Source: JACMNW01 sp963708425
Lineage (GTDB): Bacteria; Pseudomonadota; Alphaproteobacteria; Rhodobacterales; Rhodobacteraceae
Reading direction: 5' to 3'
NCBI GenBank assembly: GCA_963708425.1
Contig: OY970206.1
Location: 2,976,001 to 3,040,000, forward strand
Length of the DNA stretch: 64,000 bases
Each line of letters begins with the position of its first letter. The first letter of the stretch is position 1. Positions 43,967 to 54,561 of the stretch are shown here, piece by piece. Both the position numbers and the translations under genes were made by a program. The notes beneath the pieces were generated by a model, which was given only the letters and a program-made list of their open reading frames with translations, searched no databases and had not been told where the DNA came from.

Positions 43967-44563
43967 CTACCGGCAATAGCTCTGCTTTTTCGTCCACCCA
44001 GCCATCTGCCCGCGCAATGACGCCTTGTTGAACGGCCCCCAGTCGCGCCCCAAACCGCGCCGTCCGTTGCCTGCAACCACGCCGTCCTGCCCCACTTGCC
44101 GCGCCATGATCCGCACTGCACAGCGCAAATTCGCCGCCCCGTCCTTTAACCCCGCCACCGACGTCGCCTCGCAGCCATTCGCCCGCGCCGTCTGCGGTGA
44201 TATCTGCGTCAACCCGATATACCGCCCGCCACCGCCCGAAGCCCGCGGGTTCCAACTGCTTTCCGGTTTCGCCAATGCCGACAACAGCCCGGCCCAAAAC
44301 GCCCGCCGCTCGGCCAGATCCCCCTTGGCATAGCCAGGGCACCACGCCTTAATATCCCCCGGCACACCCCCCGCCAAAACGCTGTCATACCGCGCTACGG
44401 CCGCCAATGTCGCCGTGGTCCACTCTGCCGCATCGGGCCGCCCGTCCCAGCCCATTGCCGGCAACGCCGCGCCATCATCCTTGGTCCGGTCGATATTCGT
44501 GCCAACAGAACACCCCATAACCAGCGTCAACAACAGCCCAAACCCAAGATTGCGAAGCAACAT
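43967..44563 (-). CDS. Lytic transglycosylase (SLT-domain) lipoprotein
   Basis: The protein has 198 residues from MLLRNLGFGLLLTLVMGC, a signal peptide with a lipobox ending in Cys18. LLSALAKPESSWNPRASGG contains the catalytic Glu, and YIGLTQISPQTARANGC follows the SLT pattern. It should cleave peptidoglycan glycan strands in the periplasm. An ATG at 44572 is an equal alternative. It is divergent from gatB. Confidence 0.83.
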   Translation of the reverse strand: MLLRNLGFGLLLTLVMGCSVGTNIDRTKDDGAALPAMGWDGRPDAAEWTTATLAAVARYDSVLAGGVPGDIKAWCPGYAKGDLAERRAFWAGLLSALAKPESSWNPRASGGGGRYIGLTQISPQTARANGCEATSVAGLKDGAANLRCAVRIMARQVGQDGVVAGNGRRGLGRDWGPFNKASLRGQMAGWTKKQSYCR

Positions 44564-44732
44564 GATACCCATCACTGCAGCGACGCCCCGATGTGGCGAC
44601 GCGCGCCACATGCCGCCCGAAGCCCCTGCTGACAAGGTCCACACGCCAATCTAGGCCGGTTTCCGCCGCATCACACCCTTGCCCCCGACAGCACTGCTGC
44701 CTAGAAAGACCGCAAAGCCGATAGGAACCGCC

Positions 44733-46244
44733 ATGCTCGATCTCACCTATGACCCCCCCAAACCACGCGTCATCTCGGGCGCCAAGCATGATTGGGAACT
44801 GGTCATCGGGATGGAGATTCACGCTCAGGTTGCCTCCAACGCCAAGCTGTTTTCCGGTGCCTCTACCCAGGTGGGCAACGAACCCAATTCCAACGTCGCG
44901 TTCGTTGATGCCGCCATGCCCGGCATGTTGCCTGTGATCAACGAATTTTGCGTTGAACAGGCGGTGCGCACCGGCCTTGGCCTGAAGGCGCAGATCAACC
45001 TGCGCTCGGCCTTTGATCGCAAGAATTACTTCTACCCCGATCTGCCGCAGGGCTATCAAATCAGCCAACTGTATCACCCTATCGTGGGTGAGGGCGAGGT
45101 TCTGGTCGAACTCGCCCCCGGCATCGCCCGTATGGTGCGGATCGAACGCATTCACCTTGAACAAGACGCCGGAAAATCCATCCACGACATGGACCCGACG
45201 ATGAGCTTCGTCGATTTCAACCGCACGGGCGTCGCCCTGATGGAAATCGTCAGCCGCCCCGATATTCGTGGGCCAGAAGAGGCCGCTGCCTTCGTCACCA
45301 AACTGCGCCAGATTCTGCGCTATCTCGGCACCTGTGACGGCAACATGCAAAACGGCAATATGCGCGCCGATGTCAACGTGTCGGTCTGCCGCCCCGGCCA
45401 ATACGAAAAATACCAAGCCACGCAAGACTTTAGCCACCTCGGCACGCGGTGCGAGATCAAGAACATGAACTCCATGCGCTTCATTCAGTTGGCGATCGAC
45501 TTTGAAGCACGCCGCCAAATCGCGATCCTCGAAGACGGCGGCAGCATCACGCAAGAAACCCGTCTGTACGACCCCGACAAGAACGAAACCCGTTCAATGC
45601 GGTCAAAGGAAGAAGCGCATGATTACCGCTACTTCCCTGATCCCGATCTGCTGCCGTTGGAAGTCGAACAAGCATGGGTTGATCATATCAGTGCCACCAT
45701 GCCCGAACTGCCCGACGCGAAAAAAGCCCGTTTCATGGGCGATTTCGGCCTGACCGACTACGATGCCAACGTACTGACCGCCGATCTGGACAGTGCCGCG
45801 TTTTTCGAGGCAGTCGCGCAAGGGCGTGACGGCAAACAAACAGCCAACTGGGTCATCAACGAATTGTTCGGTCGCCTCAACAAACAGGGTTTGACGATTG
45901 CCGACAGCCCGGTCAGCGTCGCCCAACTTGGCGGCGTGATTGATCTGATCGCATCGGGTGAAATCTCCGGCAAAATGGCGAAAGACCTGTTCGAGATTAT
46001 CTGGACCGAAGGCGGCGATCCCGCAGACCAAGCGGCCAAGCGCGGCATGAAACAAGTCACCGATACCGGCGCCATCGAAGCCGCCGTTGATGCCATCATC
46101 GCCGCCAACCCCGATCAGGTTGAAAAAGCCAAAGCCAACCCCAAACTCGCCGGTTGGTTCGTGGGGCAAGTCATCAAAGCTTCCGGCGGCAAAGCCAACC
46201 CCGCCGCCGTCAACGATCTGGTCGCCAAAAAACTCGGCCTCTAG
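44733..46244 (+). CDS. gatB: Aspartyl/glutamyl-tRNA amidotransferase subunit B
   Basis: The protein has 503 residues from MLDLTYDPPKPRVIS. ELVIGMEIHAQVASNAKLFS, YPDLPQGYQISQLY, GNMRADVNVSVC and KNMNSMRFIQLAIDFE are GatB motifs, and the C-terminal YqeY-like tail ends KANPKLAGWFVGQVIKASGGK. With GatA and GatC it converts Glu-tRNA(Gln) or Asp-tRNA(Asn). gatA and gatC are not in this window. Confidence 0.96.
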   Translation: MLDLTYDPPKPRVISGAKHDWELVIGMEIHAQVASNAKLFSGASTQVGNEPNSNVAFVDAAMPGMLPVINEFCVEQAVRTGLGLKAQINLRSAFDRKNYFYPDLPQGYQISQLYHPIVGEGEVLVELAPGIARMVRIERIHLEQDAGKSIHDMDPTMSFVDFNRTGVALMEIVSRPDIRGPEEAAAFVTKLRQILRYLGTCDGNMQNGNMRADVNVSVCRPGQYEKYQATQDFSHLGTRCEIKNMNSMRFIQLAIDFEARRQIAILEDGGSITQETRLYDPDKNETRSMRSKEEAHDYRYFPDPDLLPLEVEQAWVDHISATMPELPDAKKARFMGDFGLTDYDANVLTADLDSAAFFEAVAQGRDGKQTANWVINELFGRLNKQGLTIADSPVSVAQLGGVIDLIASGEISGKMAKDLFEIIWTEGGDPADQAAKRGMKQVTDTGAIEAAVDAIIAANPDQVEKAKANPKLAGWFVGQVIKASGGKANPAAVNDLVAKKLGL

Positions 46245-46277
46245 CCCGCGCCCATCCGTCCACCAAGCACCGCGCAG

Positions 46278-46296
46278 CCCCGGACCCGATCCGGGG
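46278..46296 (+). terminator. Hairpin after gatB
   Basis: CCCCGGA (46278-46284), a 5-base loop and TCCGGGG (46290-46296) lie 33 bp after the gatB stop. There is no T tract, so this may be a weak terminator or mRNA 3'-end stabiliser. Confidence 0.4.
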
Positions 46297-46323
46297 CCTC
46301 CCGCAAACCACGCTCGCCCGTAG

Positions 46324-46418
46324 GGTGCGCATTCATTGCGCACCACCCCCGAACCCGTAGGGTGCGCTTCAGCGCACCACCGCCGTCCGCCCCCAACGGT
46401 GCGCAACAGTTGCGTACC
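46324..46418. repeat. Three consecutive GGTGCGC palindromes
   Basis: GGTGCGCA/TGCGCACC (46324-46344), GGTGCGCT/AGCGCACC (46361-46378) and GGTGCGCAA/TTGCGTACC (46398-46418) are short hairpins of one type. The first two are embedded in the same longer unit (CCCGTAGGGTGCGC...GCGCACCACC). They fill the gap between gatB and the phosphotransferase gene and look like a small intergenic repeat family. Confidence 0.6.
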
Positions 46419-46484
46419 CCCACCCGCTTGCAACCCACTCAATTACCTGCACAGTTACGCCGTCACCCCAAACAGGCGCACGCT

Positions 46485-47594
46485 GTGGAACAAATCACTG
46501 CCCTCACTCTCCCAATCCCGGCGTCCTCCGATGCCATCACCCCCGATTGGCTGACCGCAACCCTGCGCCAGTCCCAAACCATCACCACGGCCCGCGTCAC
46601 CGCCGCCGACCTCTCCCGCATAGGCGAGGATGAAGGCTTCACTGGCGGCAGCCTCTACCTGATCAAACTGCACTACGACCGCCCGAATACTGCCGCCCCC
46701 ACCACCCTGATCGCCAAACTCTCGCCCACAGATCCCGAAATGCGCGCCATCATGGGCGCTGCAAACCAACGCGAGGCGGTTTTCTATCAAACCCTCGCCA
46801 CCCCTCAGAACCTGCCAGTGCCACACTGCTACCACGCCGATTTTGACCCCCAAACCGGGGCCAGCATCCTGCTGCTGCAAGACCTCAGCGGCTGTCGATC
46901 CGTCTCGTTCACCAAGGGGTGCGGTCTCGCCGATGCCAGGCATGTCATCGAAGCTTTGGCCAAAATTCATGCCCAGTGGTGGAATAGCCCAAAGCTGGCA
47001 CCTCTAAGCGGTGCCGCAATCGTGCAAGAATTCCCGTTTGGCAAACTTTGGGCCGACTATCCCGCCAAAGTGAAGTCTCTGTTGCAAGATATTGAACTCC
47101 CGTCATCATTTCTAAAACTCGGCGACCATATCGCCCGCAATCAAACCGCGATTTTCACCAAGATGTTGGAAACCGCACCAATCACCTGCGTGCACCGCGA
47201 CATTCATCTCGATAATGTCATGTTCGATGCCACCAAGACCAACGCAGGCGCGATCCTGCTCGATTGGCAGTTATCCGGCAAAGGTCGGGGGGCCTATGAC
47301 GTGGCCTATTTCCTGATCAGCTCACTTGACCCCGCCCAACGGCGCAACAGCGAACGCAGTCTGGTCGCAGACTACCACGCCCAACTGCTGCGTGCGGGCG
47401 TCTCAGATTACAGCATGTCACAATGCTGGTCTGACTATTTGCAATCGGTTGCAGGCAAGCTGTTCATCACTGTGGGGGCGACAGTGTTGCTGGATAACAC
47501 AAGCCCGCACAAAACCGCATGGCGCGCCACCGACTTGACCCGCCTGCTGGCCTTCTGCGCCGATCATGTGATATCGGAACAGACGTTCCGCTAG
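46485..47594 (+). CDS. Phosphotransferase (APH/ecdysteroid-kinase-like)
   Basis: The protein has 369 residues from the GTG at 46485 (VEQITALTLPIPASSD). The kinase-like core is seen in CVHRDIHLDNVMFD (catalytic HxDxxxxN) and ILLDWQLSGKGRGAYDVAYFL (metal-binding Asp). LIKLHYD with LIAKLSPTD lies in the N-lobe. The frame runs back to 46362 over the palindromic repeats, so a GTG start is chosen. The substrate is unknown. Confidence 0.8.
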   Translation: MEQITALTLPIPASSDAITPDWLTATLRQSQTITTARVTAADLSRIGEDEGFTGGSLYLIKLHYDRPNTAAPTTLIAKLSPTDPEMRAIMGAANQREAVFYQTLATPQNLPVPHCYHADFDPQTGASILLLQDLSGCRSVSFTKGCGLADARHVIEALAKIHAQWWNSPKLAPLSGAAIVQEFPFGKLWADYPAKVKSLLQDIELPSSFLKLGDHIARNQTAIFTKMLETAPITCVHRDIHLDNVMFDATKTNAGAILLDWQLSGKGRGAYDVAYFLISSLDPAQRRNSERSLVADYHAQLLRAGVSDYSMSQCWSDYLQSVAGKLFITVGATVLLDNTSPHKTAWRATDLTRLLAFCADHVISEQTFR

Positions 47595-47685
47595 CACCGC
47601 TGCAAGCTTTTCCGACTGTGTGACAAGTGTAAATAAAGTGTGAATGTTTTTAACATAATCGTTTTAATACAACGGCTTATGCATC

Positions 47686-47716
47686 GTAACACGCGTGTTA
47701 CCAGACCCCGTAACAC
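47686..47716 (+). promoter_or_regulatory. Operator-like element upstream of the DUF4177 gene
   Basis: GTAACACGCGTGTTAC (47686-47701) is a perfect 16-bp palindrome, followed after 8 bases by the half-site GTAACAC (47710-47716). The same arrangement with the same spacing lies before the aminotransferase gene on the other strand. It is AT-rich upstream (TTTTTAACATAATCGTTTTAATAC), as expected of a promoter. The regulator is not identified. Confidence 0.55.
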
Positions 47717-47798
47717 ACCAAAATCCCCCAAATCCAAAACTCCCGCTTTTCGATCGCCCGCAAAAAAGTTAAACAGCCCCGAAATCAAAGGGGCCGCC

Positions 47799-48161
47799 AT
47801 GCAGCGTTTCGAATATAAAGTCATTCCCGCGCCCACCAAAGGCGAGAAAACCCGCACCGCGAAAACCACCGCCGACCGCTTCGGCGTCGCCCTGACGAAC
47901 CTGATGAACGACCTCGGAAACGAAGGCTGGGAATACGTCCGCGCCGATACCTTGCCCTGCGAAGAAAGGGTCGGCTTCACCGGAACAAAGTCCACCTTCC
48001 AGAACATGCTGGTTTTCCGCCGCATCCTCGACGCCGAACCCTCTCTCTTGGCCGAGCCGATGTTCACCTCCGTGAAAGCCGAGCCCCCGCGCCCCGTCCT
48101 CCTGACCACCCAATCCGAAGGCACCGCCCCCGCCCTCGGCCCGGCCCTCGCCCGCGACTGA
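47799..48161 (+). CDS. DUF4177 domain-containing protein
   Basis: The protein has 120 residues from MQRFEYKVIPAPTKGEK. FEYKVIPAP with LMNDLGNEGWEYVRADTLPCEE is the DUF4177 pattern (small beta-alpha fold with a Gly-Trp-Glu motif). The function is unknown. The upstream extension of the frame to 47640 crosses the operator-like palindrome and is rejected. The stop abuts the stop of the convergent aminotransferase gene with no spacer. Confidence 0.83.
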   Translation: MQRFEYKVIPAPTKGEKTRTAKTTADRFGVALTNLMNDLGNEGWEYVRADTLPCEERVGFTGTKSTFQNMLVFRRILDAEPSLLAEPMFTSVKAEPPRPVLLTTQSEGTAPALGPALARD

Positions 48162-49259
48162 TCAACCCCGAGCCGCCGAAATCGCCGCAGGCAGGGCGGC
48201 GCTTAAAACCGCGAGCTCCGCCGAACCACCCAAACTGACCCGAATACACCGATCCAGCGGTGCCACCCCCGGCATCCGAACGAAAACATCCAGCCGCGTC
48301 AGCTCCACCAGCACCCGCCGCGCAAAATCGCCGTCCGCACCACAATCCAGCGTCAGAAAGTTTGTCGCCGACGGCAGCGGAAGCAGTCCGTTTTCCCATG
48401 CGACCCGCCCGAAAGTTTCCCGCGCCAGCACGACCTGATCCCGCACCCAATTCAGGTGATCCTGATCCGCCAGCGCCGCCAAGGCTGCCGCTTGGGAAAG
48501 CCTGCTGACGCCGAAATGATTGCGCACCTTGTTGAACGCCGCGATCAAGGGGGCGGCCGCGATCGCGTAGCCGATCCGGAGGCCGGCCATGCCGTAGCCT
48601 TTGGAAAACGTCCGCATCCGAATGACCCGGGGGTCGTCGGGGGAAATCGACGGTTCCGTGCCAGGCGGGGTGAGGTCGATGTAGGCTTCATCGAGGATGA
48701 GGAGGCAATCGTCGGGCAGGGCGTCGATCATCGCTTCGATTGTTCGGGCGGGGTGATGCGATCCCATCGGATTGTTGGGGTTGGAGAGGTAGATCAGTTT
48801 GGCGCGGGTTTGGCGGGCGAGACCTAGCAGGGCTTCGGGGTCTTCGTGGTCGGCCTTGAACGGGGCTTTGTGGAGGGTGCCGCCGAAGGCTGCGACGTGG
48901 AAGTTGAAGGTGGGGTAGGCGCCGTTTGAGGTGACTACGGGATCTTGGGGGGCGATCAGGAGGCGGACGAGGTTGCCGAGGAGGCCGTCTATGCCTTCGC
49001 CGACGATGATGTTTTCGGGGGGGCAGTTGTGATGCCCGGCGAGGGCGATCTTGAGGTCGTGGGATTCGGGGTCGCCGTATTTCCAGATATCGGCCGCGGC
49101 GGATTTGATGGCTTCGATAGCTTTCGGGGAGGGGCCGAAAAGGGATTCGTTGGCTCCGAGCCGGGCTTTGAAGGGGCGGCCTCGGTCGCGTTCTTGGGTT
49201 TCAGGGCCGACGAAAGGGACGGTCGAGGGAAGGGAGGCGGCTAGGGGGGTGAGTTTCAT
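48162..49259 (-). CDS. PLP-dependent class I/II aminotransferase (HisC-like)
   Basis: The protein has 365 residues. GANESLFGPSPKAIEAI, YLSNPNNPMGSHHP, LLILDEAYIDL and the PLP lysine in TFSKGYGMAGLRIGY place it near histidinol-phosphate aminotransferases. However GEGIDGLLGNLVRLL replaces the usual HisC GNGSDExI segment, so a different substrate is possible and I give no gene symbol. It is preceded by an operator-like element shared with the DUF4177 gene, pointing to joint control. Confidence 0.85.
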   Translation of the reverse strand: MKLTPLAASLPSTVPFVGPETQERDRGRPFKARLGANESLFGPSPKAIEAIKSAAADIWKYGDPESHDLKIALAGHHNCPPENIIVGEGIDGLLGNLVRLLIAPQDPVVTSNGAYPTFNFHVAAFGGTLHKAPFKADHEDPEALLGLARQTRAKLIYLSNPNNPMGSHHPARTIEAMIDALPDDCLLILDEAYIDLTPPGTEPSISPDDPRVIRMRTFSKGYGMAGLRIGYAIAAAPLIAAFNKVRNHFGVSRLSQAAALAALADQDHLNWVRDQVVLARETFGRVAWENGLLPLPSATNFLTLDCGADGDFARRVLVELTRLDVFVRMPGVAPLDRCIRVSLGGSAELAVLSAALPAAISAARG

Positions 49260-49302
49260 GGTTTAAGTGAGCCTGAAAATGGGATTCGGGGCAAGAGGGG
49301 GT

Positions 49303-49333
49303 GTGTTACGAGGGGTGGTAATACGCGTGTTAC
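49303..49333 (-). promoter_or_regulatory. Operator-like element upstream of the aminotransferase gene
   Basis: On the minus strand GTAACACGCGTATTAC (49333-49318) is followed after 8 bases by GTAACAC (49309-49303). Over 36 positions, 32 match the element before the DUF4177 gene, in the same orientation relative to the gene. It ends 43 bp before the ATG. Confidence 0.55.
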
Positions 49334-49489
49334 GAGAGGTAAGTCATTGATATTGATGTGTTATACTGAAAATGTTAACCTTTTGGAAAGGTGGGTAACT
49401 CGGGGGGGAGGGCGGAAGGGGCTGTCTGCCCCCAACCAAAGCCCGGTGGGGCTTTGGTTGCCCCCGAGGATACTTTTGAACAGAAGAAA

Positions 49490-52594
<3,105 letters not shown>

Positions 52595-52666
52595 TTGGTG
52601 CATTTCCTTGCGCTTTTCTGGGGTTCTAACCCGTGCTGCGGGCGAGGGAAAGCATCAGATGGCGGG

Positions 52667-53098
52667 CTATATCGCGCGGTCGATTTTGGTGGACAGGTGG
52701 ATCAGGCTTTCCGACGATTTGACGCCCGTGATGGTGCCGATTTCATCGAGTACCTGGTCGAGGACTTGCGTGTTGGGGGCGGCGATTTGCAAAAGCAGAT
52801 CGAAGCGGCCGGAGGTGGTGAAAGCACGTTCAACCTCGGGGATGGATTTGAGGCGGGTGACGATGCCGGCTTGGGCGCGCGCCTCGATTGACACCAGGAT
52901 TGACGCGCGGATACGGCCCTGGCGGGCGCTTTCGCCCAGTTTCAGGGTGTAGCCGCCGATGATGCCGGTGGTCTCGAGCCGTTCGAGCCGGGCCTGAATG
53001 GTGGAACGCGCAACCTTTAGTCGTCTGGCGAGCAGCGCCACCGACATACGGGCATCGGCCCCCAAAAGCCCCAGAATGCTGCGATCAATGTCATCCAT
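52667..53098 (-). CDS. Lrp/AsnC family transcriptional regulator
   Basis: The protein has 143 residues. The N-terminal helix-turn-helix (LLGADARMSVALLARRLKVARSTIQARLERLE) is followed by an effector-binding RAM domain (LLQIAAPNTQVLDQVLDEIGTITGV). It is divergent from the decarboxylase gene across 217 bp and probably regulates it, as local Lrp regulators often do. Confidence 0.9.
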   Translation of the reverse strand: MDDIDRSILGLLGADARMSVALLARRLKVARSTIQARLERLETTGIIGGYTLKLGESARQGRIRASILVSIEARAQAGIVTRLKSIPEVERAFTTSGRFDLLLQIAAPNTQVLDQVLDEIGTITGVKSSESLIHLSTKIDRAI

Positions 53099-53315
53099 AC
53101 GATTTGTCCATGTTTTTCGTCATTATGACACAAAATTCATACATATCTACTATTTTCATCGGTCATTATGTGCCCCATATGCAAGGTCCACGTTTTCAGG
53201 AAAAGGGCGGCTCATACGCACCTGGCCTGGTTTGTAAAAAACCGCGCAGGTGCCGCAGTTTCGCGTTAAGCGAACGGCCATCTTGCGTCTTATTGGCTAA
53301 AGAAGGAATGCGCCG
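53099..53315. promoter_or_regulatory. Divergent Lrp/decarboxylase promoter region
   Basis: The part next to lrp is AT-rich (about 53105-53170), and CATAAT read on the minus strand near 53120 may be a -10 element. No clear Lrp site can be defined by eye. Confidence 0.35.
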
Positions 53316-54461
53316 ATGGGACTTTCGAAAACAATCTGGACAAATCCGTCTGAATTTCTGCGCTCGGTTCAACCGGAAAATCCGGTGCTGTTCTTTGCGC
53401 CGTCTGCGCTGCAATCGGCGGCGCGGCGGTTCATCGATGGCTTTCCGGGCATGGTTACCTATGCGGTGAAGTCGAACCCCGGTGAGGCGGTGATTGAAAA
53501 TCTGGCTGCTGCAGGGGTGCGGGGGTATGATGTGGCCTCGCCGTTCGAGATGCATCTGGTGCGGCGTTTGGCCCCGGATGCGGCGATGCATTACAACAAC
53601 CCGGTGCGCAGCCGTGCGGAAATTGCGGTGGCGGTGGAGTTGGGCGTTAAGTCCTATTCCGTTGACTCGCGGTCGGAGCTGGAAAAGCTGATTGCCAATG
53701 TGCCGGTTGAGGGCACCGAGATTACCGTCCGCTTCAAGCTGCCGGTGTCGGGTGCGGCGTATAATTTTGGTGCGAAGTTTGGGGCGACGGCGGAAGTCGC
53801 GGTTGGGCTGGTGCAGCGGGTGGCGGAGGCCGGGTTTATCCCGTCGATCACCTTTCATCCGGGGACGCAGTGCACCGACCCTGCAGCTTGGGATAGCTAT
53901 ATTCGGGCGGCGGCGACGATTGCCAAGGATGCGGGTGTTACCATTGCGCGGCTGAATGTGGGGGGCGGGTTCCCGTCGCACCGGTTGCACGGCGTGGTGC
54001 CGCAATTGGAGGCGACATTTGCGTTGATCGACCGGGTGACGTCTGAGGCATTTGGCGATGATCGCCCGCTGTTGGTGTGCGAGCCGGGGCGGGGCCTTTG
54101 CGGGGATGCGTTCACGCTGGCCGCGCGGGTGAAGGCGGTGCGTGATGATACCCATGTATTCCTGAATGATGGGATTTATGGTGCGTTGGCCGAACTGCCG
54201 CTGATTGGCGTGATTGACCGCACGCGGGTGGTGACGACTGCAGGTGATGCCCGCAGGGGGCACGCGACGCCGCGAATCGTTTTTGGGCCTACGTGCGATT
54301 CGGTTGACCGTTTGCCGGGCGATGTATTGCTTCCAAGCGACATTGCCGAAGGGGATTTCGTGATTTTCGAAGGGCTTGGGGCCTATTCGACCGTCACCAA
54401 TACTCGGTTTAACGGCTTTGGTGAGCTGACAATGGCAACAGTGTTGTCTTTGCGGCCCTGA
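53316..54461 (+). CDS. Type III PLP-dependent decarboxylase (ornithine decarboxylase-like)
   Basis: The protein has 381 residues. The PLP lysine is in TYAVKSNPGEAVI, followed by VASPFEMHLV, GVKSYSVDSRSELEKL, FHPGTQCTDPAAW, LNVGGGFPSH, CEPGRGLC and the active-site FGPTCDSVD. This is the alanine-racemase-fold ODC family, which includes lysine/ornithine decarboxylases of alphaproteobacteria. It would make putrescine (or cadaverine). A polyamine gene, aguB, lies 3.5 kb downstream. Confidence 0.9.
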   Translation: MGLSKTIWTNPSEFLRSVQPENPVLFFAPSALQSAARRFIDGFPGMVTYAVKSNPGEAVIENLAAAGVRGYDVASPFEMHLVRRLAPDAAMHYNNPVRSRAEIAVAVELGVKSYSVDSRSELEKLIANVPVEGTEITVRFKLPVSGAAYNFGAKFGATAEVAVGLVQRVAEAGFIPSITFHPGTQCTDPAAWDSYIRAAATIAKDAGVTIARLNVGGGFPSHRLHGVVPQLEATFALIDRVTSEAFGDDRPLLVCEPGRGLCGDAFTLAARVKAVRDDTHVFLNDGIYGALAELPLIGVIDRTRVVTTAGDARRGHATPRIVFGPTCDSVDRLPGDVLLPSDIAEGDFVIFEGLGAYSTVTNTRFNGFGELTMATVLSLRP

Positions 54462-54561
54462 TACCGCCTACGATTTGCGATTACCTTGCGCCCCCGGCTG
54501 GACAAATCCTGCCGGGGGCGTAGCTTTTGTAGGATTGGTGATTAGCATTGGAAGATAGCGC

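Noticed and set aside
48162..49259. Firm hisC assignment
   Set aside because: The segment GEGIDGLL replaces the usual HisC pattern, and no other his genes are near, so only the family is named.
53196..54263. Minus-strand frame of 355 codons over the decarboxylase gene
   Set aside because: It is an Arg/His/Pro-rich shadow of a well-conserved plus-strand enzyme.
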